A stretch of DNA of 64,000 nucleotides from Diadema setosum. Its lineage: Eukaryota; Echinodermata; Echinoidea; Diadematoida; Diadematidae. Of the stretch, positions 1-11,902 are shown in pieces (position 1 is the first letter of the stretch; every line of letters begins with the position of its first letter). Under the pieces are notes generated by a model. The model made no database searches. It was not told where the DNA came from and saw only the letters and a program-made list of their open reading frames with translations. A program made the position numbers and the translations under genes. The stretch covers positions 33,428,451 through 33,492,450 of the forward strand of contig CM067067.1 in NCBI GenBank assembly GCA_033980235.1, read 5' to 3'.

Positions 1-2633
1 TCTACAGCTTCATCAAGCATAGAAATGTCAAATGTTCATGCCTTCCGCCGTATATTCCCTTACCTATCCAGATAATAATCCATTTGTATACCGGTGTCCA
101 ACATTTGTTGTTGTTGTTTTTCTCTTTCTCTCTCTCTCTTTCCATCACGTCATTTTGTACCATAACAGATATAGCCAGTGTGCCCACTTGATCTTTTTTT
201 TTTTTTTTTGATGAATATTGTATAGACGTTATCATATCTCGTTATTTTAAAAGGCTGGCACGCTTCTGTTTTCAGCCTTTTAAGTCAGAGAGTGCACTTT
301 TTTTTCGATCAGTGTGTGGGTTCAATTTTTCTTTGAAATCCGGCAGGCTAGAGTGATGGTTTACATTTTAGATACATTCATTACATTCATTACTAACGCT
401 TCGACAGATGTTTTCTTTGTGTCAGCATTTGTCTTTTTAATTACCTCACATAAATTATATTCGTTTCTTTCAATACCGAGTCATGCAGTGCCCGCAAGTA
501 CTGCAGCAAACGGCCTTACATCGTATCCTTGAAAGGGAATATCTTGCCGTCTGTACTCCCACGGGGAGTAGCGTGTCCCTCCAGTGGAATAGCAAGCCCT
601 TTTTACCACTCACATGGAATTTTTGATATCTCAAATTCCAATTTGTGATATCAAAAAATAACGAATTTCTGATATCACGAATTCAACTTTACGGAATCAC
701 GAATAGAACGTGTGATATGACAAATTCGATCTCTTGATATAAACAAAAATGGATCTATGTGATAAAGTAATGGGAATTTTTGACAGCAACAGTTTGGCCT
801 TACCTACATCATTTAAATTATCCAGGAAAGAGAAAATAGCGCCGTCCACACTCCCAAGGGGGGCTGAGTGTGTTCCAGATGAATGGTAAACTCTTTTACC
901 ATGTAAGTTTAATTTCTGATATAACGATTTCCATTTTGTAACAAGAAATCGAATTTGTGATAACACGTATGGAATTTGTGATACATGTATTACAAATTCG
1001 ATTTCTTGATAGAAAAATGATTGGATTTAGGTATTGAAGCAATGGGAATTCGTGATATCAAAAATTCGATTTGTGATATCACAGACTAAATTTTATGATA
1101 TCAAGAGTTCATGCGTGATACCACAGGTTAGTTTTGTGATATGGATACAGGAAAAGAAAACTTTTCATGGTAAAATGGCCTGTCATAATCATGCACGACA
1201 TGTTGAACGCATCTGCACAAAATGGACGTCCTTGAATCGTAACATGGCAACCACGGAAGGGTGGCGCTGTTGATAAAATGCTGTCATCACATCATCAATG
1301 CATGAACTGTCAACGTTGGCTCGAAACTGCAAACATAGGAAGACGGCATGGAAAAGCAGTCCATTCAACAGAATTCTTGACATTCATACGGAGAGCCCAC
1401 AGATTAATGGAATATCCTCCTCAAAACTAGAATGCACATCTTTGTGAATTCACGAGAATCTTTTGAAGAATATAACACTCCACATACCCTATATTTTTTT
1501 TAGATCCAGAACCAAACCAAATTTGATCACAGAACAAACTGTAAGTCACATAAGGTCACACCCAAACACAAAAACACTCCCAAAAGCAATGTCATTTCAA
1601 ATTTGAATGAAGACATACACGTCGGATTACTCTGGCCGGGTACGTAAGATCAGTTACCATCCCCTTCCCTTCCCCAGCAAAAAACAACCCTCTTATATTC
1701 TTTAAACATAATATTCTTGGGTATTGCATTTTGAAACAGCAAGATTTTTCATGAAATTTAATGTTAATGAAGTGCTGATTTGTTGCATCCATTTTTATTT
1801 GAATATTATGTACATTTCATACTCTAAAAGGTACATGAAGCATGAATATAATACAATCATTCACACAGATAAAGGGGGGCATGCTGACCAAAGACAGAAA
1901 TTTTGTCAGAAAACAAGGGAATAACACAAACATTTCATATTTGACCATCTGGACATGAGTGTGTACATACATTGTTTATTCCTCACATTTCTCAGACATA
2001 AATTACAGTGATACAAAAATATCTGCTTTTCATATGTCATATCATCACAACATCAATTCAAAGGATTATATCATGCCATATATTACAGTTTACTTCTCAG
2101 AAGTAAATTATGATGTCTTTCATAAATGCAACATGATCAAATCACTGCAGCGTTTCAATATATTCACACCATATCAAAGAAAATACATAATGTACGTAAT
2201 AAGTTTGAGCATGGGATGTGGAGACCGCTCTTGTATTTGTCACTCAACACCAGCATACAATCACATGTCACACATACACTGTACTGACTGTTGTCCCAAC
2301 TGCACAAAATCGCATGAATTTGAATGTGTTGCAATAGGCTGACATGCTCCTGACCACATGCCCGTTTATGAAATACTGCTCAATCCCTGAGTACAATAAA
2401 GACATTGTTCAACATTGCTATGACTCATAAAATATTAAAAGACATTGTTTAAAACTTTACTGACAGAGCTGTATGATGCTGTTAAAATGCATGAAGAAAA
2501 CTGGGATCCTGCATACGAGAGATTTGAGAATTACGTTGCGACCACCAGTGTAAGAGACATATGAATCAATGCCACCATGCTAGCAAATCATCACATGGTT
2601 TAGTAAAACATGACTGTCTATATGAAATACTAA
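1..2633. other. Left flank, no gene recognised
   Basis: I find no convincing coding exon here; the open frames are short, lack family similarity and are AT-rich. It holds the duplicated GATATC-rich repeat described separately (about 535-1150). Part of it may be the distal 3' untranslated region of the minus-strand sterol oxidase gene: a minus-strand AATAAA lies at 1975-1980, but nothing links it firmly to that gene. Confidence 0.5.
535..1150. repeat. Duplicated repeat rich in GATATC / AATTTGTGATATCA motifs
   Basis: Two related blocks of about 305 bp follow one another. Block 1 starts near 547 (GCCGTCTGTACTCCCA) and block 2 near 841 (GCCGTCCACACTCCCA). Each leads into a run of degenerate 15-20 bp motifs such as AATTTGTGATATCA, on both strands, between about 617 and 1145. 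No open frame or terminal repeat was recognised. Confidence 0.6.
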
Positions 2634-2772
2634 CAGCGGCCACACTGGCAAAACTTTTTGAAGTTTATGTCCTCGAAGTTAACTGATGTAAATTCCTCTT
2701 ACTCAGACTGTGAACTTCTTTTCATCTGTTCTCAAAGTTGCACTTTGGGAAGTTTTGCCAGTGTGACCGCAG
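2634..2772. mobile_element. Short inverted-repeat element (MITE), 139 bp
   Basis: The left end reads CAGCGGCCACACTGGCAAAA and the reverse complement of the right end reads CTGCGGTCACACTGGCAAAA, so the termini are inverted repeats of about 24 bp with two mismatches. There is no coding capacity. A clear target duplication is not visible in the flanks, so the superfamily is not assigned. Confidence 0.7.
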
Positions 2773-4009
2773 CTATTGAGTATGGTAAATCTTGTCATTC
2801 ACAGATTTATAATATTTTGAATAAGCTCATTCTACATTAAACCATGGTTTTTTTTTCTTTCACAGCTTCACAATTACACAATAACAGGAAGTATGACAGG
2901 ATGTAGAATAATGTAGCTCAGATCTTCAGAACTGGAAACATCGTTAGGCCTAACCATCATTTACTGTATTTTGTTTACCAATACTATTGGAACACAGGCC
3001 TGAGTTCTTTCTTAGCCGACTGGCAAAAATGTCTGGAAACTGATTGTCAATGATTACTTTATTCCCCAATCCAATTTGTAATACAATGGTAATAATGATA
3101 ACTGTAATATAATTGAGTAGGATAGCAAACTTTACAACTAGATCAAGTCTGGATGGATTACTGAACGCTGCTTAAAAAAAAAAAAAAAAAAAAAAAAAAA
3201 GCTTGGCAAGTTAAGCTAAGTGCCCTGGCTCCTAAAGGGTTGAACAGTCCCTTTTATTCATAGCACAGGCAGAGTATAGTGAAGAAAATACTGGATAAAG
3301 GAATACTGGGAACTATATAATACCCTGTTTTCATTTAGTCGTGGTTGTGGGTCACAGAACTCCCAACACAGAGATTGTAACCATCTTGGCAACCCATGCC
3401 TAGTCACTTAATGGATTTCTATTGGTCCCAGAAAAACACAGAGAGGATTTTTACTGGTCCCATAGAAACACCTGTAGGATTTCCATTAGTCCCATAGAAA
3501 CATCTAGCATTTCCATTAGTCCCACAGAAACACCTATACCACCTTCATCAGTTGCACAGACACACCTATACGATTTCTGTGAAATGGTCCCAACGACACG
3601 TCTATATACGCGGTCCTAATAAAACATCTAGGCCTATAGGAATTCTGTTGGTCATATAAAAAAAAATCTATATAAGATTGCCATTGGTACCATAGAAATA
3701 TCAAACTTCTGCAGATGAAGAAAGAAACACTAGTGGGTATTTAGATGAAGAACGATATTCTAAATGCAATACTAACAAGCTTGGCAGACAAAATTCTGCA
3801 TAAAAACAAATTTTCATTCAAAATCATGATTCCTTATTCTGGGGTGGAGAAAAAAAAGAATCATACCAGTTACCACCAGTGACATGCACATTCTGGCTGG
3901 CAGCTCTATACATATCGTCAGGATGGTGTAACACGGTACCCATCGAAATGGAGGTCCGCCTTTATCTATATGACATGGGATACAACCACAGTGAGTTGGT
4001 AATACCCTC
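2773..4009. other. Intergenic / possible 3' UTR sequence with tandem repeats
   Basis: No gene is seen. It contains a poly(A) run at about 3174-3200 and a degenerate tandem repeat at about 3415-3705. The repeat unit of roughly 30-35 bp contains a core like TTAGTCCCATAGAAACACCT, present about eight times with increasing divergence. Confidence 0.5.
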
Positions 4010-4013
4010 TTAA

Positions 4014-4481
4014 AGGAGACCTCCGGATGATTTTCAGATTTTGACATTTGAACAACTCTAAATTAGTTATACTGAGGACAGAGTTTCAGAATTTATGATA
4101 AGTGGAATGAAGAATAGGAATATTTTCGAAATTTATAACAAATTGCAATGAACAAGGATAATGACATGGCAGGGTCACCATCAAAATGCATTAGTTGAGG
4201 CTCAAGGAAGCAGAACAAAAAATGCATAGATTATACTTAGGTGAACTCGCAAGCAAGTGGTATTGTAAAGGAATCACATTGTTACATTTCTGAAATAAAA
4301 ATGTGAGCCTCCTATGTCATCATCCTTGTTCAGTGTAATTTGTTTAAGTTTTTTTTTTCTTCGAAGTACCGGTGTTGTTTCTCTGCTCAAGAACCACAAT
4401 AAATTCCATAAATGTATACATGGAGCTGTTGATTTATGGACTGCATGATGTGAAATTATGAAAATCATCTGGAATGCCCCT
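4014..4481. mobile_element. TTAA-flanked MITE (piggyBac-like), 468 bp
   Basis: Flanking TTAA copies lie at 4010-4013 and 4482-4485. Inside them the left end reads AGGAGACCTCCGGATGATTT and the reverse complement of the right end reads AGGGGCATTCCAGATGATTT, continuing similarly for about 10 bp more. TTAA targets with AGGG-type ends are characteristic of piggyBac-type elements. It has no transposase and sits about 155 bp downstream of the sterol oxidase stop codon, probably within its 3' UTR. Confidence 0.7.
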
Positions 4482-4637
4482 TTAATGTCTGACATGCTTT
4501 GCTTTGAATGAGATATGATGAAACATTTTTAACACTGCTGATTATATGGGGCCCTGCTTTAAAGAATTTATAGGAAGACTAGTTATGGCAAGAAGAAGAG
4601 ATGTGGCCCCTGCTTTGTGGAAAACTTTTGACTTCAT

Positions 4638-5528
4638 TTACTTGGTCTTCTTCATCTGCTGAACAGTGTCATGCTCGGTGTCGTAGTCCTCGTCGTAATT
4701 CATCTCCGTCCCGAGCATCTTGTCCCACCATGTGAAGGTTGGGGCATAGTTGCCATGGAAATTCTTGTGATGGAAGTCGTGGAATTTGGCTCCTGAAGAG
4801 AAAAATAAAACATCAAAATGTGAAAAAAAAAGATATATTTAACCCAGCAAATTTACATGAAGGCAAAATCACATGATCTACAATGTGAAATTTAGGCTTA
4901 TGCATATGCCTGTTTTATTATCACAAATGAAACAAAAAAACATTTAAGAAATACATAAAATATCATTTTGCATTTCCTCATATTTGCAAAATTGCTGTAT
5001 CCCAATATACTCTACCGTAAAATATATGGTATAAGTAGATATATAACATGATGTGTGCATTGGAGTATACCATATACTTCTATAGAAGCATATTACATTT
5101 CGTACACCTCCATGAATACACTATCAAAGTATGAAGATTTTCTATCATGAGCTATGTAAAAAAAAGAGGACCCCTTCCAAACCTCCATAGAACGGGAAGA
5201 GATGCAGTGGATTCAGGGAGACGGTGTAACCAGAGTGGACGTCGGTGACCTCCAACAGCCGGACTAGCATCCAGGCCCAGATAAAGAAAAGGTGGTTCCC
5301 AAACAGCAGCACTCCCCACGCAAAGCCCAATCCAAGACCTGTGGAGAAACAGAAGACAGCACAAGTTTACGTACAGGCATACAGACATATACTGTTTATA
5401 GACGCTTAAATAGCTCATAATTGCAAGTCTTAAAAAGTTAACAAAAATATGTTTGTGTCTTTGTGTATCTGTTTGTATGTGCACGCTCAGGTATTGTGAT
5501 GTAACATGCTTTGGGTGTACAGGGATGA

Positions 5529-5563
<35 letters not shown>

Positions 5564-8459
5564 AGTAGATGTTAGAAATTGAGAGACCACATGACAAGTG
5601 AATTAAGAAAAAAAAAACATGTACTCATAAAGATGATTACATAATTTAGATATTCTGTTTACAGCCAGACGGTACATAGTGGTAGCAAGACTTTTATTTT
5701 GGCTGTGACTACGAAAAGGCCTGTAGAAATAATTGTTATAATTTGTAATCTTTGGCTGAAATAAGAGGAAATTGGCAGGAACTGCCAAAGAGAAAAACAG
5801 GACAAAACAGAGCTTCTGGCCTACATCTCATTATAAGATCACTAGTCATTACACTTTGGAGAGGAGACATAATCTGACCCCTTTACATGGCACTATGGGA
5901 AATTCTTTGGAGATGACATTGTTTCGAAAGCATTTAGTAGTCTTATTTCAAAACTCATACATTTGACTCTGATTTACATCTTCCTCCAGAATTTGTCGCA
6001 AATACAAAGAATGACAATAATTTTGCTGGGAGACAACTGGTACAATCTCAGTTGCTGTATGATTGTGGCATACAGTACTTCTCCCACCAGAAACTTACCC
6101 AAGGTTTCTACTGGATGTGTGTACTCAGCAACCATTCCAAATGGAGCCTGTGATAATAAATACACAAGAAAGGTAATGTTTCATTATTATCCAACAACAT
6201 ACAAATTAAGAAGCAGTTCATATGTGAATAATGGATAAAGCTGAGGACAGCCAAACAAGGTCAGTGGGGGCAGATGTTAAATTCTGTTTATCACATAATG
6301 CATCTTATTTCATACATAATATTTGGACATAGACGGCAGCTAGCAAAAACAGTTAGGAGCGATGAGACTGCCTTACAAATGTGGTGCTCTGTGTAATAAA
6401 ATCGAATCGATCTTGTGTACAAAAAAAGTCAAGACGTTTTGTACCAGCTAGTATAGGCCTATACATCTGCTCAAAGAAATGGAGATCTTTTAAAGACAAA
6501 TAATAACAGGAAATCTCTTCATGGATTTATACCCCTCTGTTCCTTAACCATCCATGCTTGAGTGTTGATATGTCTTTTCGTAGAACAGCATGCAACACTC
6601 AGGGGAATGTGCTAAGTGTGGCTGAAATACAGACTACTCCTGCCAGCTAACGGGCAAGACTGCTAACTCACAGAGTCAACATGGTGGTTAATATTTACTA
6701 GGGTGGTACATTCAAAGTCACTGCAGTCTTGTTTTATCTACATACATGGTGAGTGTAACAGCAGAATCCTAACACAATAACAACCTTTATCAACATGCCG
6801 AGTCACATCTCAAAGGTGATCCGACTGCACTTCTGTTTTCATAACGTTTATGTAATCTTATAACCGTATGTATTTGCATGACCTTATGTACTTATACTAT
6901 GTGACTTGCAAGATTCATAATGAGCACCAATGATGCATGGAATTGTAACAGAAGTTATCAACTTGAACTGAAGACTACTATATGTCTCTGCAATGTGAAA
7001 ATGCATGGAAAATAAGGTCTCCTTCGTAACAGGGCACAATCTCTTTAGTTTTATCTGCAGTGCATAGTGGGAACAGCATACAAGTAGTCCACACAGAGAT
7101 TGAAATAAAAGCTGTGTGTGGTGAAATAGAGGTAGAGTTTTTGTCTCTTTTATCATGTGGTAATCCTGCATACCACTTTCTGAGAAATATCAGAGAAAAT
7201 TCAAGTCGGGAGAGACCACATACAGTGTAATATCAACAGTAATCATCAGCTTACCTTAAAGTTGTGGTGGACCTTGTGAACATATTGGTAGATGCTCTTG
7301 TGATGGAGCCCTCTGTGGACAAAATAATGCCAGGTGTCTTCGATGACCAGAGAAACAAAGCACTGGGCCAGGAGAGTGTACCTGAGAAAAGGTGAAAGTA
7401 CATAGTACACAATCAATTTGCACCAACATCCAGCCTGCTTAATGAGATCAATCAATTGGTTTCGATACTTTGGAAGGGCCATGTTTCATCAGGAGATTTG
7501 ATTGTGAAGTGACTATAGATACTACATACTAAGTGTGGAAACCACCTATTATGATTGTGTAAGAGCATTACAGAAGGGGATTGGCCTACCTATCGCATTT
7601 AGGCCCTGAGTACAATACAACAAAATGAATTAAGAAATAAATCTGTAGCAATGTTGAGTATGTTTTCCCTGTCCAGCATGGCATGCAGATGGTGTGAGGG
7701 AGTTATAGGGGACACATTTTGCATGTCAATTTTCAAAAATGTTACGGGGAACAAGAACAGCCCTTGGACACCTTATTCAGATGCAGTCAGAATTCTACTT
7801 GATAAGCTCCTGCCAAGGATAAAAGATTACAAAGAGCAAACAATGAAAGCAATGGTACAATCTAGGTAGAGTGTGAGAGCCTACCAGCAAGGTTTTAACA
7901 TTCAGAGCATGGCTTTGAAAACGTAACTCTGTCTATTTATACACACAGAAATGAACAATCTATACTTTTCAAATTTATTCTTTCTATTATTAAACCTTCA
8001 ATATGTTATATGAAACTCTAGCATGGATGTATCTGTATACATGTAGAGCTACATTAACGTACCAGCAAAAATAGCTCATTAGTCAGTCAGCTTTATTGAC
8101 ATCATACATTACATTTGTGTTTTTTTTTTCTTTCAGTTAGTGAGGATTTTACTCTGTTCATGGCCTGTCTGAATGACAGGGTAACAATCCTGATCACACT
8201 CAGATAATAAAAGTAAACACAATCAAATGTAAAAACATTACACAGACTAAAACACAGTGGTCTCTTGGAGAATGCAACATTTCACAGTATTCTTAGTGTA
8301 TATGTCTGAATTTACCTACATTTCCAATCACGGCTTATAGCAGTTTTGCTGCCTACACTTAAACTAACATGCTCTGTGTGGTGATTCTCTCTTAATATGA
8401 ACTGACAAATTATTGTTCAGACACGAGACAATCAAAATAATGTTAAAAGAGAAAGAAAC

Positions 8460-8526
<67 letters not shown>

Positions 8527-9866
8527 AAGTGACGGAATGCAGAAATTTTAGTAGAACACATTCATCTGCAAAGTTTGAGGGAAATCAGACAATTTGTCAA
8601 AACTGATGTTGTGCTATTTTAAGTTTTGATGCAGTCATCGCTGGATGAGAAGACTACAACACTTTGGTATGTCATGTATGGACAACAGTATGAAGAAATA
8701 TATAAAGAAAATTCAACATATTTCCACTTTTCTCGCATAATAAAGAGCAATTGACTTTCTTCTTTCAGAAAGCAGAGGAATAATATTACCCTTAACATAA
8801 TATCATGCCAGCAACAAGTTAAAGAAATGCGTGCTTTTCATTAAAAAAGACATAACATTTTGTGGAATTCTCTCTATATTTTCTTTATCAGTGTACATAA
8901 TACTATTGTGAAGTAATGAACTATACATTTAGTCTCCTCATCCAGCAGTGGTTGCATTGATACTTTAAAAATTCATAACTTTTTAATGAGTAGTCAAATT
9001 TTCCTCAAACTTTGCTGATGTGTTCTGCTAATATTGCTGCATTCACTCAATCTATTGCCCATGCATTTTTCTGGTATAATTCTCCTCTAAATGATACTTA
9101 CCACTGAGGTATGTCATCAAAGTCAAAAGATACGTTGAAGTACTGGCAGTAGAAGTAATTACCCACTATCAGAGGGGTCTGGACAAGAAACTGGTTGTAC
9201 ATAACATACTTGAAACACTGCCACTGCTGTCCGTATGTCGTTGGCTTGTCCTGAAATGAAGGATTTTAAAAATTGCATTTAAAGACAAAAGATTAAAAAA
9301 AACACCATGAGGTACCAGCATTGTGGAGCACATGCAGTGCAATGCTTTGTACACTATAGCAATATAATAGAGAATTACACTGATTATTCCTTGAAACTAG
9401 TGTGTACAAGAAAAACATATTGCTCAAGTAAATCATATTATGCAATTGTGCCGAGGTTTAGACCTTGGCGAGAAGATCACTTATACATGAAATTTGCTAT
9501 GAACTACCATAACATGATCATTGCTTACAATTCGATGCATTCCCTCTTTACACCTTGTCTTTTTATTCCCCTATGATATACAGTAATAGAACTTTACATT
9601 TGTAGATCCCCTATATTACAAAGGTAAATGAATATGTCAGGGCTCCTTTTATCATAACAATATGTGTGGCTTGGACCCTTCACACGAAAATATATGGGAC
9701 TAAATGCTAACCATACCCATTACTAAGCAGTCCCCTAATTCTAATCCTTAAATCAATCATTAGTTGGCCTCCTGACTGCTGTGCTCCAACATTATATACC
9801 CATGAATCGTTCAACTATATACAGTATATCTATATCTATATATCTATATCTATATATATATCTATA

Positions 9867-9925
<59 letters not shown>

Positions 9926-10899
9926 GAATTATAAACATGTATTATCCAAACTGTCAGAAGAAAGAAAGTTAGTAATTTCAACACTGAATGGCTCTCCGAG
10001 GTCACAGAGTTATGGCTTACTGCAAATCTACCTTGTAACAAAAAGCAACTTCACACTTTGTTGATGGAGAATAGGACAAGGGGGTGGGGAGGGCAAAAAT
10101 CAATTTACCTGTTGTATTTTGTACCTGTCCATGAATGGAATGAACTGGAAGATGAAGGCTGGTGCACATAGCAGGAAGAAGGATACCTTAATGACAAGAT
10201 TGAGAGAGAGACTGTAAGGAAGAATTTCTTGTCAGAAGGGGTGAAGGCTTGGAATATAGGAAGAATACTTAAGTAGGGGCATTTAAAGGTGTCCAGTTTC
10301 AAATACTGCTATGCTAAGTAGTTCACACAGTAGATACGCACACCACACAGTGGTAAGGGAGACTTCTTTCTGATTAGGTGTGTGTGGATATAACGGGCTC
10401 AACCTATAGATGGAGGTACTGAAAAACACATGGAAATCTATCTCACTGATGCGAGGAGCTAGTTGCTCATGTATTATTACCATTAATCTGTTATAGTCAG
10501 CAGACATTATTCATACTGTAGTGAAGATAGTGAAGAAGAAGAAGAAGAAGATCAGCATTAACGATGAGTAAACATGCACTTGAACCTTATCGCCTCGTGA
10601 AATGAAAGACACAGACGACTGTTAGTCTCCAGTAGACTGATATGCATGACAAAAACAAAGCAATACCAACTGCATGTGGAATAGCTGTAAGTGACATAGG
10701 TGACATACAAAACTGACATACTATCACTGTGTCAATCGAGTCGAACTTTATGCTCCCTGATAATGGTGTCACATTTCTAACTTACGATGTGAAAACATGC
10801 CGAGATGTACACCGATATCTGAAATCGGGTGTAATGCGTTGTCATGTACCTCCATGAATGTTCAAACGCTCCATAATGACTCTCTGTCAAATTCTCCAT
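4638..10899 (-). CDS. MSMO1: C4-methylsterol monooxygenase, seven coding exons
   Basis: This is a membrane-bound di-iron oxidase of the fatty acid hydroxylase superfamily. In the endoplasmic reticulum it oxidises the C4 methyl groups of sterol intermediates during cholesterol-type sterol synthesis. Coding exons in transcript order are 10786-10899, 10109-10186, 9102-9250, 7255-7381, 6099-6147, 5183-5338 and 4638-4792. All have GT-AG junctions and compatible phases, giving 275 aa against about 293 in vertebrates. The three histidine boxes are visible: HRGLHH and HKVHH in exon 4, HDFHH in exon 7. Other family landmarks are [42 protein letters not shown] and [11 protein letters not shown]. The C-terminus KKTK fits a KKXX ER-retrieval signal. 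The exon 2 acceptor (TTAAG before GTATCC) was chosen because it keeps the frame and aligns without gaps. The exon 6 donor (GTTTGG) is weak. The N-terminus is shorter than in vertebrates, so a further 5' exon is possible. Confidence 0.95.
5530..5562. repeat. (GT)n microsatellite in MSMO1 intron
   Basis: Uninterrupted dinucleotide run in the fifth intron (5339-6098). The rest of that intron, and the next (6148-7254), show nothing else recognisable. Confidence 0.95.
8462..8526. repeat. (TA)n-(TG)n compound microsatellite in MSMO1 intron
   Basis: A TA run of about 40 bp passes directly into a TG run of about 25 bp inside the intron 7382-9101. A TTTATT-containing segment near 8085-8100 looks like a minus-strand LINE 3' remnant, but this is weak. 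The remainder of the intron is unremarkable AT-rich DNA. Confidence 0.9.
9824..9921. repeat. (TATATC)n/(TA)n microsatellite in MSMO1 intron
   Basis: TATATC hexamers pass into a pure TA run within the intron 9251-10108. Nothing else is recognised in that intron. Confidence 0.95.
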
Positions 10900-11400
10900 G
10901 ACGGCGGTAGCTGCCCGTAAAACAAGTAGAATGTATATAGGTTACCTATAGCTGTTGCTGTTGTTACATAAGAACAACTAAACCGCTGTACAGTGAGCAG
11001 GTCTACGGGGCCAGTTGATACGGCAAAGCTGACTGTAATATCATCTGGTACAGGTTCTACACCAATGGACCTGTGTGTGTGTTGTGCGTGTGTATACTCA
11101 CCATTACCGATCTACGTACAGGTAACCGTGCATGCCCTAATCCCCAGGGTCAAACAATACAAAGCGCTGAGCGGGTCAACTATACCATTGCAGTTTGGCG
11201 TCAACCTGCGTCAACGCTATACCAGAGCGTTGACATTACTGCAGCCGAGCTAGCTTGGCGCCGTCTCACAACATACCTGCTCCCATCCCAAGGCGCGGCG
11301 CCATCACCCTTGCGTACTTGAAAAATACTACTTTCTTGTCATATTAACCATTAGGATTTTATAGGTGCTGTCGGTTTTGTCCACAACCGACATGCGCGAA
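10900..11400 (-). promoter_or_regulatory. Probable MSMO1 promoter region with repeated GTCAAC motifs
   Basis: This segment lies directly upstream of the MSMO1 start codon and is GC-richer than its surroundings. GGTCAA or CGTCAAC motifs occur at about 11148, 11174, 11199 and 11210. The last forms a perfect 9-bp inverted repeat: GTCAACGCT at 11210-11218 and AGCGTTGAC at 11226-11234, with a 7-bp spacer. ATCACCC near 11300 matches seven bases of the classical sterol regulatory element. No TATA box is evident. The promoter role is inferred from position. Confidence 0.4.
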
Positions 11401-11883
11401 ATCAAGATTAAACTAAAAATCTACTGATTTATTTCCAATTATCGATAAAAACACAGTCCCAATTGCTGTCAACTTAATTCTACTTATATTCCTACATACC
11501 GATTACTGATAACTGTTACAAATATATTCCGAGGGAAAAAAGCAAAAAACAAAAACAAAAACAAAAACAAAAACACAAATTTGTCCCATGACGAATTCAA
11601 TTGTTTAGATTGCCCAACAGAAATTTGCTGTATAAAAGTAGGTAGGCTTCGGCAATGTTCAATGATTTTGCTTTTTTATTATGATTCGTTTACATTGACC
11701 AACTTTCGGAAGAAAACTTTCCCTACTTTCTATGATGAATTACCTCGCAGACGTAAATATCACATATACCACGCTATACTGTAGAATTCAAAATATAGAA
11801 TCTTACTTTCTGTTCATCTAAAGGAATCTCAGATATAGTAGATGTTTTAAGAAATGTTCTCTTTATTTCTAGCTTGCTTTCTT
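11401..11883. other. Intergenic, with a short (CAAAAA)n run
   Basis: No gene is seen. An A-rich CAAAAA repeat occupies about 11540-11576. Confidence 0.6.
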
Positions 11884-11902
11884 ATCAGATTTATATGTGG
11901 TA

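Noticed and set aside
10187..10230. Alternative acceptor TTACAG for MSMO1 exon 2
   Set aside because: Using it shifts the frame relative to exon 1. The acceptor ending TTAAG before 10186 keeps phase 0 and gives a gap-free alignment.
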